Shown here: piece by piece, positions 34,572 to 43,309 of the stretch
Layout: each line of letters begins with the position of its first letter
Position numbering within the stretch: position 1 is the first letter of the stretch
Assembly (NCBI GenBank): GCA_005778045.1
Contig: SXKQ01000136.1
Span: 1 to 60,451, forward strand
Source of the DNA: Planctomycetia bacterium
GTDB taxonomy: Bacteria > Planctomycetota > UBA1135 > GCA-002686595
DNA length: 60,451 nt
Reading direction: 5' to 3'
Made by a program: the position numbers and the translations under genes
Notes under the pieces: model-generated
Told to the model about the DNA's origin: nothing
Database searches by the model: none
The model's input: the letters and a program-made list of their open reading frames with translations, nothing else

Positions 34572-35581
34572 GGGCGGTCGTCACGGGAGCGAACGGATTC
34601 CTCGGCAGTCGCCTCGCTGCGGAGCTCGTGCGCGAGGGCCATCAGGTCGTCGCCGGCTCGCGCAAGCCCGTGCCGGAGCTCGTGGCGCTCGGCGTGCGCC
34701 ACGCACCGCTCGACCTGTCCGATCGCGAAGCGCTGCGCAACGCCTTCAAGAACGCCGATATCGTCTTCCACGTCGCGGCCAAGACCGGCGTGTGGGGACC
34801 GGAGCGCGAGTACGTCGAGAGCAACGTGACGGGCACGCAGAACGTGCTTGCGGCGTGCGAGCAGCGCCGTGTGAAGCGACTCGTGTACACGAGCTCGCCG
34901 AGCGTCGTGTTCGATGGCCGCGACCATGTCGACGCCTCGAATGACCTCCCCTACCCGCACGGCTATCTCTGCTCCTACCCCGCCACGAAGGCGATCGCGG
35001 AGCGGGAAGTCCTCGCGGCCAACGGCCGCTGGGGCCTCGCGACGTGCGCGCTGCGCCCGCATCTCATCTTCGGCCCGGGCGACCCGCATCTCGTCCCGCG
35101 CCTGCTCGCGCGTGCACGCGCCGGCAAGCTCGCGCGCGTGGGCGACGGCGAGAACGAGGTCACGCTATGCGCGGTCGAGACTGCCGTGGCCGCTCACGTC
35201 GCTGCCGCGCTCGGCCTGCGACCGGATGCGCCGCACGCGGGTCGCGCTTACTTCGTCGGCCAGGAGCGCCCGGTGCGCCTGTGGGATTGGATCGACGGGC
35301 TTCTGCGCGAGCTCGGCATCACCCCCGTCCGACGACGCTTGCCGTTCTCCCTCGCCTACACCGCTGGCACTGCCTGCGAGGCCCTGTGGTGGCTGGCGCG
35401 CCTCGGAAGCGAGCCGCCGATGACGCGCTTCGTGGCCCTGCAGCTCGCGCGCTCCCACTCCTACTCCATGGAACCCGCCCGGCGCGACTTCGGCTTCCAT
35501 GAGCCGATCAGCCTCGAGGCCGCAACCGCCCGGCTGGTCACCGCGCTGAAGGCCGCTTCCCCGGCAGCCCATCCGGTTTGA
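34568..35581 (+). CDS. oleD: OleD: NAD(P)-dependent 2-alkyl-3-ketoacid reductase
   Basis: Reduces the OleA product to a 2-alkyl-3-hydroxy acid. The 337-residue extended SDR resembles 3-beta-hydroxysteroid dehydrogenases: GANGFLGSRLA cofactor loop, FHVAAKTGVWG, VYTSSPSVVF and Tyr137-x3-Lys141 (YPATK). ATG start overlaps the oleC stop. It completes the OleABCD set in this locus. Confidence 0.92.
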   Translation: MRAVVTGANGFLGSRLAAELVREGHQVVAGSRKPVPELVALGVRHAPLDLSDREALRNAFKNADIVFHVAAKTGVWGPEREYVESNVTGTQNVLAACEQRRVKRLVYTSSPSVVFDGRDHVDASNDLPYPHGYLCSYPATKAIAEREVLAANGRWGLATCALRPHLIFGPGDPHLVPRLLARARAGKLARVGDGENEVTLCAVETAVAAHVAAALGLRPDAPHAGRAYFVGQERPVRLWDWIDGLLRELGITPVRRRLPFSLAYTAGTACEALWWLARLGSEPPMTRFVALQLARSHSYSMEPARRDFGFHEPISLEAATARLVTALKAASPAAHPV

Positions 35582-35603
35582 CACTTGCCCGCAAGGGGAG
35601 AAG

Positions 35604-36575
35604 TTGGAATCTTCCTGCCCCATCGGAGTTCATCTGGAAAGCCTGCGCACCTTCCTGACTCACCCTGCCACGCTCGTCTTCGGGCTGTGGCTCGCCTGTG
35701 CGCTCTTCGTGCACTTCCGCGGCCGTGTGCGCATGCGGCTCGAGCGCCAGTTGACCGAGCACTCCGGCCTGTTCGCGCCGCTCAACACGCTCTTCTATCT
35801 CTTCTCCGCGGTTCCGAAGGACCCGTTCCTGCCGCCGAGCCGGTTTCCGCAGTTGGCGAAGCTGCGCGACAACTGGACGACGATCCGCGACGAGGCCGTG
35901 GCCGCCTACAGCGAGGGGCGGATCGACTACAACGCCGAGCAGCAGGACCTTGCCTTCGTTTCGTTCAAGAAGCTCGGCTGGAAGCGCTTCCACATGAAGT
36001 GGTACGGCGACTTCCTGCCGTCCGCGCTGCAGATTTGCCCACGCACCGTCGAGCTCCTGCGCTCGATTCCCGACCTGAACGCGGCGGCGTTCACGCTCCT
36101 GCCGCCGGGCTCGAAGCTCGGTCGCCATCGGGATCCGTTTGCGAGTTCCCTGCGCTATCACCTCGGACTCCTGTGCCCGCGCAAGGAAGGGTGCCGCATC
36201 TGGGTCGACGGGATCGAGTACACATGGAAGGACGGCGAGGACTGCGTCTTCGACGAGACCTACATCCACTGGGCCGAGAACGCGACCGACGAGCCGCGCC
36301 TGATCCTGTTCGTGGATTTCACGCGCCCGCTGCACACGCCTTTCGTGCGCGCCCTGAACCAGCTCCTCGTGCGCTACGGCTACGGCATCACGGCGAGCCA
36401 CAACGAGAAGCACGAGAAGCGCGGGCTGCTGAACCACATCACGCCCGTCTTCTTCCACCTGAAGGCCTTCTTTCGCGGTGTCAAGTCGCGCATGAATCGC
36501 AAGCTCTACTACGCTTCCAAGTACGCGTTGATCGCGGGGCTCGCCTGGGCTGCGTTCAGCTGGGCCGGCGACTGA
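35604..36575 (+). CDS. Membrane-anchored Asp/Asn beta-hydroxylase-family dioxygenase (LpxO-like)
   Basis: A 323-residue Fe(II)/2-oxoglutarate oxygenase. The iron ligands are the HxD in GRHRDPF and the later His in TYIHWAENATDEPRL, with Arg for 2-oxoglutarate. Hydrophobic segments lie near residues 20-38 and at the C-terminus (YALIAGLAWAAFSWAG), so it is membrane-bound as LpxO is. LpxO 2-hydroxylates acyl chains of lipid A. At the end of an olefin operon (22 bases after oleD; TTG start) it may hydroxylate a fatty-acyl or hydrocarbon product, but an unrelated lipid is possible. Confidence 0.8.
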   Translation: MESSCPIGVHLESLRTFLTHPATLVFGLWLACALFVHFRGRVRMRLERQLTEHSGLFAPLNTLFYLFSAVPKDPFLPPSRFPQLAKLRDNWTTIRDEAVAAYSEGRIDYNAEQQDLAFVSFKKLGWKRFHMKWYGDFLPSALQICPRTVELLRSIPDLNAAAFTLLPPGSKLGRHRDPFASSLRYHLGLLCPRKEGCRIWVDGIEYTWKDGEDCVFDETYIHWAENATDEPRLILFVDFTRPLHTPFVRALNQLLVRYGYGITASHNEKHEKRGLLNHITPVFFHLKAFFRGVKSRMNRKLYYASKYALIAGLAWAAFSWAGD

Positions 36576-36620
36576 GCGAGCCTCTTGCCGGCTCCCAAGG
36601 CGCAGCTAGCATCGGGTGCC

Positions 36621-38567
36621 ATGGCTCTCTGGACGTGCTCCCTGCTCGCACTCCTGCCGTGTGCAACTGCACAGGAGCGGCCAGCCGCCCATCTCGGCGA
36701 GCTGCAGGCGGGCGTCAACGCGGCGATCGATCGCGGCGTGGAGCGACTGCTCGCGATGCAAAACCGCGATGGCTCTTGGGGCAGCGACCTGCGCGAGCCC
36801 GTGGCGCACTTCGATCGGCGTAACGGCGAGACGGGGCTCGTGATCTACACGCTGCGCAAGTGCCGCGTGAGCGCCGAGCATCCCGCGCTGCAACGCGCAG
36901 CCGCGTTCCTCGAAGGCGGCTTTCCGACCCACAACTACTCGGTGTCGACGCAGCTGCTCGCGCTCGACGCCCTCGGCCCTCCGGATCGCTGGAAGGACCG
37001 CATGAAGGAGCTCGTCGACTTCCTGCTCTCGACGTGCATCAGGGGCGAGGGCACGTGGGGCTATCCCAACCACGCGAGCGTGTACGTCGACCTCTCGAAC
37101 ACGCAGTACGCGGCGCTCGGGCTGCGCGCGGCCGCGCACTCGGGCCTCAAGATCCCCAAGGATGTCTGGACCGAGCTCGTCGAGGGCACACTCAAGTACC
37201 AGCAGACTCCGCGGGACATCGAGGTCGCGGCGGCTGCGGGGAAGAGCTTCACCGGCAAGCGCGAGGTGGCCGGCTTTGGCTACATGCCCGGCGAGCGCGA
37301 GACGCCGAGCGCTTCGATGACCGCCGCCGGAATCTCGATCCTCGGCATCGCCAAGGAAGGCGCTGGCCGGGACCTGCCCCCGCCCCTCGGACGCTCGCTC
37401 GAGCGTGCGCAACGCATGGGTCTCGCGTGGCTCGAGCGCGAGTTCTCCGTCGAGGGCAATCCGCACGGCGCGCCCGCGTGGCACTTCTACTGGCTGTACG
37501 GTCTCGAGCGCGTCGGTTCCCTGATGCAGGTCGAACTGATCGGCGAGTACGACTGGTACCGGCTTGGCGCAGCTCGGCTCGTGCGCGAGCAGCATGACGA
37601 CGGCGAGTGGCGCACCGGCGGTCCGGTTGACTGGCCCGTGGAGCCCCTGCCGCTCTCGAACACGTGCTTCGCACTGTTGTTCTTGACCAAGGCGACCGCG
37701 CCGAGCTCCGGTGGCAACAGCACGGTGCAGGACACGTGGACCGCCGAGGCCCCCGCCGAGCCCGTCTGGCTCCGCGCCGCCGGTCGTGCGCGCATCGGCT
37801 GCTGGATCAGCGGCTTCTCGCCCGGAACTGTTGAAGCCTACGGGCATGGCGATGGTGTGAACGCGGCGCTGCACATAGACAAGGTCGAGTTCCTCGTCGA
37901 TGGCAAGCTGGTGGAGACGCGCGATGTCGACCAGCTTGTGCCGTGGAAGGACGAGCGCTTCTCGATGCAGCACGCGTTTGAGACGGACGGACCGCACACC
38001 ATGCAGGCCCGGGTGCATGTGGCCCTCCCCACGGACCTCGCGACTCCTAGCAAGATGATCGAGGTGCTCGAATCGGCGCCGCTGGAGGTGGTGGCGCGCG
38101 ATGTCTTCCAGCCGTGGATGCTCGAGTACGCGCGAGCCTACGCATCCAACAAGCTCGAGCAGACCGAAGTGAGCGCCCGCTGCACCTCGCAGCTAGCGAG
38201 CTTCACCCACGCTGGAGCGATCTGCGACGGCTACCAGGGCACGGGCTGGGCCTTCGCACCCACCGATTCCGAGCCCTCGATCACGCTCGATCTCGAAAAG
38301 GCACAACGCACGAAGCTGGTGCTGCTCAGTCAGTACGACTCCAGTCGCGCCACCCTTGGCCAGCTCGGCCGCATCCGGCGCGTCGCGCTGTATCTCAACA
38401 AGGACATGACGCCGATCGAGTTCGAGCTCCCCGAAGACATGCTCAGGAAGCATGAGCTCGCGCTGCCGAAGCCGGCCGTGGTCCGCAGCCTGCGCATCCG
38501 CGTGCTCGCGTGGGACAAAGGCAGCCTGCAGCCCGTGGGCGGCTTCTCCGAGATCGAGCTGCGCTGA
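36621..38567 (+). CDS. Secreted alpha/alpha-toroid (squalene-cyclase/prenyltransferase-like) protein
   Basis: A 648-residue exported protein. The ATG at 36621 gives a clean signal peptide (MALWTCSLLALLPCATAQ) and is preferred to an upstream TTG at 36585. Residues ~25-370 are helical repeats with QNRDGSWGS, GEGTWGYPN and HDDGEWRTG, the QW-like pattern of terpene-cyclase toroids, but no DxDD cyclase motif was seen. The C-terminal ~270 residues look like two beta domains (FLVDGKLVETRDVD and a discoidin-like end, GGFSEIEL). Binding or scaffolding is more likely than catalysis. Confidence 0.75.
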   Translation: MALWTCSLLALLPCATAQERPAAHLGELQAGVNAAIDRGVERLLAMQNRDGSWGSDLREPVAHFDRRNGETGLVIYTLRKCRVSAEHPALQRAAAFLEGGFPTHNYSVSTQLLALDALGPPDRWKDRMKELVDFLLSTCIRGEGTWGYPNHASVYVDLSNTQYAALGLRAAAHSGLKIPKDVWTELVEGTLKYQQTPRDIEVAAAAGKSFTGKREVAGFGYMPGERETPSASMTAAGISILGIAKEGAGRDLPPPLGRSLERAQRMGLAWLEREFSVEGNPHGAPAWHFYWLYGLERVGSLMQVELIGEYDWYRLGAARLVREQHDDGEWRTGGPVDWPVEPLPLSNTCFALLFLTKATAPSSGGNSTVQDTWTAEAPAEPVWLRAAGRARIGCWISGFSPGTVEAYGHGDGVNAALHIDKVEFLVDGKLVETRDVDQLVPWKDERFSMQHAFETDGPHTMQARVHVALPTDLATPSKMIEVLESAPLEVVARDVFQPWMLEYARAYASNKLEQTEVSARCTSQLASFTHAGAICDGYQGTGWAFAPTDSEPSITLDLEKAQRTKLVLLSQYDSSRATLGQLGRIRRVALYLNKDMTPIEFELPEDMLRKHELALPKPAVVRSLRIRVLAWDKGSLQPVGGFSEIELR

Positions 38568-38638
38568 AGCGAGCGCGACCCGCCCGGAGCGATTCCGGAC
38601 AGGCCGCGCATGGAATCTCGCGTCGCTACTCGCGCTCG

Positions 38639-40402
38639 CTACTCGAGCCCGAGCGAGCGCGTGCTGCGCAGGCGGTCGAGCAGCGCCTTGAACTCGGCGA
38701 ACGGCATGACCTGCTGCTCGCGCGTGCCGCGACGGCGCACGGCGACCGTGCCCTCCGCGGCCTCGCGCTCGCCAGCGATCAGCATGAACGGGATCTGCTG
38801 CTGCTGCGCATCCTTGATCTTGTTGTTCATGTGGCCCGGCGCGTCCATGCAATCGACCCGGTACAGGTCGCCGCGCAGCTCCGCCTCGAGCTTCTTGCAG
38901 TATGCCGTGTGCTCCTCGCGGATCGGGATCACCGCCACCTGCTTGGGGGAGCACCACACGGGGAACTTGCCCGCGAAGTGCTCGATCAGGCCGCCGACGA
39001 AGCGCTCGAGCGAGCCGAGGATGGCGCGGTGCACCATGATCGGCCGCTTCTGCTGGCCATCGGAGTCGGTGAAATGGATGTCGAAGCGCTCAGGCAGGTT
39101 GAAGTCGCACTGGACCGTGGACATCTGCCACTCGCGGCCGAGCGAGTCCTTGACCTTGAAGTCGATCTTGGGCCCGTAGAACGCGCCTCCGCCCTCGTCG
39201 AGCTCGAGCTTGAGCTTGACGCGATCCGCCGCGCCCTGCAGCGCCTTGGTCGCGCGCTCCCAGATCGCGGGCTCGCCGATCGCCTTCTCGGGCCGCGTCG
39301 CGAGATAGGCCGTGTAGGTGTAGCCAAAGGTGCGCAGCACCATGTCGATGAGCTCGACGACGCCGGCGATCTCCTCTTCGAGCTGGTCGGGCGTGCAGAA
39401 GATATGGCTGTCGTCCTGCGTGAAGCCTCGGACGCGCATCATCCCGTGCAGCACGCCGGAGCGCTCGAAGCGGTACACGGTGCCGAGCTCCGCCATGCGC
39501 AGCGGCAGATCGCGGTAGCTGTGGGCGCGCGTGGCGTAGATCATCACGTGACCGGGGCAGTTCATCGGCTTCACGCGGTAGCGCGCGTTCTCGATGCCAA
39601 AGCCCTCGTACATCATGTCGCCGTAGTTCTCGAGGTGGCCCGAGGTCTTGAACAGTTCCTCGCGCAGCACGTGGGGCGTGTAGACGAAGTCGTAGCCACG
39701 CCGCGCCTGCTCTTGGAACATGAACTCCTCGATCGCGCGACGGACCGCGCCGAGGTGCGGGTGCCAGAACACGAAGCCCGATCCGGCCTCCGCGTGCGTG
39801 CTGAAGAGATCGAGCTCGGTGCCGAGCTTGCGGTGGTCGCGCTGCTTGACCTCCTCGAGCCACGCGAGGTGCGCGTCGAGTTCCTCCTTTTTCCAGAAGG
39901 CGGTGCCGTAGATGCGGCGCAGCATCGGTCGCTTCTCGTCACCGCGCCAGTACGCGCCGGCGATGTTGAGCAGCTTGAAGTGCAAGCCGCGATCGAGGCG
40001 GTCCACGTGCGGGCCCTCGCACAGGTCCTCGAAGTCGCCGTGGCGGTAGAAGGTGATCGTCTCGCCTTCGGGGATCAGGTCGACCGCCTCGACCTTGTAG
40101 TTCTGGTCCTTCGCGCCGAGGCGCGTCTTCGCGTCGGCGCGCGAGACTTCCTCGCGCACCAGCTCGGGCGTGCGCTTGGCGATGCGCTCCATCTCCTTCT
40201 CGATCTTGCGCAGGTCCTTGTCCTCGACCGGCTCGGAGAGCTCGATGTCGTAGTAGAACCCGTGCTCGATCGCGGGGCCGAAGCCGAACTTCGCGCCGGG
40301 GTAGAGCTTCTGGACGGCGCTCGCCATTAGGTGCGAGACCGAGTGGCGCAGGGTGGAAAGCGGGAACGGCCCGTTGTCGCGCGGATCGTGCTCAGAGCAC
40401 AT
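38639..40402 (-). CDS. thrS: Threonyl-tRNA synthetase without the N-terminal TGS domain
   Basis: Charges tRNA(Thr). From the ATG at 40402 the product has 587 residues, beginning directly with the editing domain: HxxxH in LRHSVSHLMASAVQ and CxxxH in DLCEGPHVD are intact, so Ser-tRNA(Thr) editing should work. The catalytic core has VKPMNCPGHVMIY (zinc Cys), VLHGMMRVRGFTQDD and QMSTVQCDF, and the anticodon domain VPIRE-like VAVIPIREEHTAY. E. coli ThrRS is 642 residues because of the TGS domain. The open frame continues upstream to 40804 but that stretch is low-complexity and unlike any TGS. It closes the dcw gene run. Confidence 0.93.
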   Translation of the reverse strand: MCSEHDPRDNGPFPLSTLRHSVSHLMASAVQKLYPGAKFGFGPAIEHGFYYDIELSEPVEDKDLRKIEKEMERIAKRTPELVREEVSRADAKTRLGAKDQNYKVEAVDLIPEGETITFYRHGDFEDLCEGPHVDRLDRGLHFKLLNIAGAYWRGDEKRPMLRRIYGTAFWKKEELDAHLAWLEEVKQRDHRKLGTELDLFSTHAEAGSGFVFWHPHLGAVRRAIEEFMFQEQARRGYDFVYTPHVLREELFKTSGHLENYGDMMYEGFGIENARYRVKPMNCPGHVMIYATRAHSYRDLPLRMAELGTVYRFERSGVLHGMMRVRGFTQDDSHIFCTPDQLEEEIAGVVELIDMVLRTFGYTYTAYLATRPEKAIGEPAIWERATKALQGAADRVKLKLELDEGGGAFYGPKIDFKVKDSLGREWQMSTVQCDFNLPERFDIHFTDSDGQQKRPIMVHRAILGSLERFVGGLIEHFAGKFPVWCSPKQVAVIPIREEHTAYCKKLEAELRGDLYRVDCMDAPGHMNNKIKDAQQQQIPFMLIAGEREAAEGTVAVRRRGTREQQVMPFAEFKALLDRLRSTRSLGLE

Positions 40403-40825
40403 GCTGGCTGTCTCCTTCCCTCGGGTCTTCCCGGGGGCGTGTCCGTCGCAACCTGCGACGGCCTCTCCCGGACCTGTGGACGTCCTCGGGGCCGACCTGG
40501 CCTCGCGACGGCGCGCCTCCTCCGGGGGGAAGCGCTGGAAAAGAGTAGAGGCCGTCGCATGCGCGAACCAGCGTTTCGACCCGGGCGATACCGATGGGGA
40601 ATCGGCGGAAGAAGAGGGTGGGGAGAAGACAGCCCAGAGTCGTTGCGTTGATTCGGAGGCCTGCGACGGCCGTACCCGAGCTTTCGGCAAGATCCGGCCT
40701 GAGCCGTAGCAATCCGAGGCGCTCCGTGGGACGCGTCCCAGAACTGAAAAACACCTTCCAAAGCTCGGAAAACCGGAGCCCTCCGGGCCAGCGCAAGGTT
40801 CCACCCGCGGAGGACTTGGAGTGTC
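40403..40825 (-). other. 423-base gap between murB and thrS, no convincing gene
   Basis: Open frames here have no recognisable product. The motif TGCGACGGCC occurs at 40454 and 40662 and inverted at 40549-40559; at 40443-40461 it forms a 7-bp hairpin (CCGTCGC/GCGACGG). The gap may hold the thrS leader and promoter, or remnants of a lost gene. A GGGTGGAACC resembling a T-box core lies at its far end, too distant from thrS to be convincing. Confidence 0.5.
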
Positions 40826-41803
40826 CTAGCGGGGCTCGCGCCGCCAGACCTTGACCTCGAGCTCGAGCTCGACGCCGGTCTGGCTCGCCACCTCGGCGCG
40901 GACTTCCTCGATCAGGCCGAGGATGTCGTCCGAGCTCGCGTGAGCGCGGTTGATCACGAAGTTGCCGTGCTGCGGGCTCACATACGCGTCGCCACGCTCG
41001 CGGCCCTTGAGGCCGCAACGCTCGACGAGCTGGCCCGCGGACAGGCCACCGGAGCGCTGCTTGTCGGGGTTCTTGAACACGCAGCCCGCGGACCACTCCA
41101 TCACCGGCTGCACCTTGTTCTTCTCGAGCAAGTACTGCTTTGCGCGCTCGCGAACCTCGGCGCGCGTCTGCGGAACGAGGCGCAGGATCGCGCCGGCGAC
41201 CACACGCTCGCCGCCGAGCCCGCCGTTGCGGTAGCGCGGCGTGCACTCCGCGCGCGGGAGGTCGAGCATGCGACCGTCGGGCTCGATCACGCGCACGACC
41301 TCGACGGAGTCCCACATCTCGCCGTAACGCCCGCCCGCGTTCATCGCCACGCCGCCACCGAGCTGTCCCGGAACGCCCGCGAGGCACTCCATGCCCGAAA
41401 TCCCGAGCTCCGTCGCCGTGCTGCAGAGCTTCTGCAGGGTCGTGCCGGCCCAGACCACGAGCCGCGGATCCTCCGCCGGAGGCATATGCACGAGCTCGCT
41501 GCGTTGGCTCTCCTCTTCGAAGCTGGCCGAGCCGCGCATGGGCCTGAAGCAGCGCTTCATGCGGTCCGTGGTGATCACCACGCAGTCGTGCAGGCCATCC
41601 TCGATGATCATGTTGCAGCCGCCGCCGAGGATACGGGGCACGAAGCCGCGCTCGCGCGCCGTCAGGATGGCGAGACGCAGCTCGTCCGGCGTCGCCGGCT
41701 CGACGAGCCAGCGTGCACGCCCGCCGACCCGCATGTAGGTGCGGTCGCGGAGCTCCGCGTCACGAAGCGCGGCGACAGGCCAGTTCAAGGATGAGGTCGT
41801 CAC
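40826..41803 (-). CDS. murB: UDP-N-acetylenolpyruvoylglucosamine reductase MurB
   Basis: Reduces UDP-GlcNAc-enolpyruvate to UDP-MurNAc. The 325-residue flavoprotein has YMRVGGRARWL, FAD motif RILGGGCNMII, GIPGQ-type GVPGQLGGGVAMNAG, FKNP...LSAGQLVERCGLKG and SPQHGNFVINRA. The proton donor, usually Ser in GS-x-FKNP, is Cys in SAGCVFKNP. The GTG at 41803 overlaps murC by 44 bases; a shorter start is possible. It completes the murC-murB pair. Confidence 0.93.
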   Translation of the reverse strand: MTTSSLNWPVAALRDAELRDRTYMRVGGRARWLVEPATPDELRLAILTARERGFVPRILGGGCNMIIEDGLHDCVVITTDRMKRCFRPMRGSASFEEESQRSELVHMPPAEDPRLVVWAGTTLQKLCSTATELGISGMECLAGVPGQLGGGVAMNAGGRYGEMWDSVEVVRVIEPDGRMLDLPRAECTPRYRNGGLGGERVVAGAILRLVPQTRAEVRERAKQYLLEKNKVQPVMEWSAGCVFKNPDKQRSGGLSAGQLVERCGLKGRERGDAYVSPQHGNFVINRAHASSDDILGLIEEVRAEVASQTGVELELEVKVWRREPR

Positions 41804-43277
41804 GGACGTCCACGATGTCGCCGGCGCCGAGCACGAGCACGGCGCAGTCCCCACGCAGTCCTTCGCACAACGCCTCGACCGCGGAGCGGCCGCTGCCACC
41901 ACAGTGCGCGTCGACATTGGCCGCGCGCAGCCGATCGACGAGGTCCGAGGCGCCCGCGGCGTTCTCGCCATCGACGTGCGCGCGCGCGCCGTAGACATCG
42001 GCGACGACCACGCGGTCCGCGCGGCGCAGCGAGTCGGCGAACTCCGCGAGGAAGCGCGCTGTACGGCTGTGCTGGTGCGGCTGGAAGAGCACGTGCAGCT
42101 TGCGGCCGGGGAACACGCGGCTCGCGGCCTCGAGCGTGACGTTGACCTCGGTCGGGTGGTGCGCGTAGTCGTGCACGACCTCGACGCCACCGTGGGAGCC
42201 CCACGACTCGAAGCGCCGCTGGCTGCCGCAGTACTGCTCGATCCCCCGGGCGGCATAAAACGCGGCCTCGTTGGGATCCATCTTCCACTCGCGCGCCGCA
42301 AGGCCGACCGCAAGGGCGATCGCGCAACCGGCGTTGAGCGCGTTGAAGTTGCCGGGGACGCCGAGGTTGACCGCGCCGACCTCGAAGCCGGGTCCGCGCA
42401 TGCCGAAGGTGAAGTAGCCGCTGCGCTCGCGCAGCAGCGCGACATCGAAGTCACGCTTCATGCGCCACACCGGAGCGCGCGCAGCCTGCTCGACCGAGCG
42501 GGGCACGTCGGCGCCGAGGATGAGGAGGCCGTTCACCGGAGCGCGCTCGACGAAGCGCGCAAAGGCACCCTTGATCTGCTCGAAGTCGCCGAAGTAGTCG
42601 AGGTGGTCCGCTTCGACGTTGATGACGATCGAGCCGTGCGGCGAGAGGTTCAGGAATGAGCGGTCGTACTCGCAGGACTCGACCGCGAACCAGCCACCGT
42701 CGTCATGAATCGCGGCGTTGGAAGCGACCTTGCGGCACACGCCGCCGACGATGGCGCCCGGCTGCGGGAGCGAGCCGTCGGACACCGAGAGCGCGAGCCC
42801 GCGCAGGGCGTGGTAGAGCATCCAGCTCGTGGTGGTCTTGCCATGTGTACCGGCGACACCGAGCGTGCGACCGAACGGCGTGATGCGACCGAGGGCTTCG
42901 CTGTACTTGAGCACCGGGATAGCGCGCTCCAGTGCCTCGCGCACCGCCGGGCTCTGCAGCGAGATTGCGGCCGAACGCACGACCAGCTGGACGTCGCGCG
43001 GCAGGCGCGCAGTCTCTTGGGGCGACACCTCGACCTCGACGCCGAGGGAACGCAGGAGCTTCACATGCTCGCCCTCGGAGCGGTCGTGGCCGCTGAGCAC
43101 GTGCCCGTGCGCGACGAGCACGCGCGCCGCTCCCGAGACACCCGCCCCACCGGCGCCGAGCAGGTGGATGCGCTTCGGCAGGACCGAGATCGGACGGCAA
43201 AGACGCGGGGCGCGCGGCCGGAAGTCGGCGAGGCGCGCGAGAAACGGATCGGGGCGAGTCGTGCCTTGTTCAAGCAT
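41760..43277 (-). CDS. murC: UDP-N-acetylmuramate--L-alanine ligase MurC
   Basis: Adds L-Ala to UDP-MurNAc with ATP. A 505-residue Mur ligase. N-terminal UDP-binding LLGAGGAGVSGAARVLVAHG, ATP loop GVAGTHGKTTTSWML, then EADHLDYFGDF and HDYAHHPTEVNVTLEA, the MurC-specific C-terminal motif. ATG at 43277 gives a ~35-residue lead before the first beta strand; the frame upstream lacks support. Overlaps murB at its 3' end. Confidence 0.95.
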   Translation of the reverse strand: MLEQGTTRPDPFLARLADFRPRAPRLCRPISVLPKRIHLLGAGGAGVSGAARVLVAHGHVLSGHDRSEGEHVKLLRSLGVEVEVSPQETARLPRDVQLVVRSAAISLQSPAVREALERAIPVLKYSEALGRITPFGRTLGVAGTHGKTTTSWMLYHALRGLALSVSDGSLPQPGAIVGGVCRKVASNAAIHDDGGWFAVESCEYDRSFLNLSPHGSIVINVEADHLDYFGDFEQIKGAFARFVERAPVNGLLILGADVPRSVEQAARAPVWRMKRDFDVALLRERSGYFTFGMRGPGFEVGAVNLGVPGNFNALNAGCAIALAVGLAAREWKMDPNEAAFYAARGIEQYCGSQRRFESWGSHGGVEVVHDYAHHPTEVNVTLEAASRVFPGRKLHVLFQPHQHSRTARFLAEFADSLRRADRVVVADVYGARAHVDGENAAGASDLVDRLRAANVDAHCGGSGRSAVEALCEGLRGDCAVLVLGAGDIVDVRDDLILELACRRAS

Positions 43278-43309
43278 CGGGCCAGATATCTCCTTCGCAG
43301 AGCGTGGAC

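Noticed and set aside
40403..40804. N-terminal extension of ThrRS through the open frame
   Set aside because: The 134 extra residues are low-complexity and do not resemble a TGS domain; the ATG at 40402 gives the editing-domain start.
40789..40811. T-box-like GGGTGGAACC on the minus strand
   Set aside because: It lies about 390 bases before the thrS start and just after the murB stop, with no specifier stem or terminator/antiterminator pair; chance match in G+C-rich DNA.
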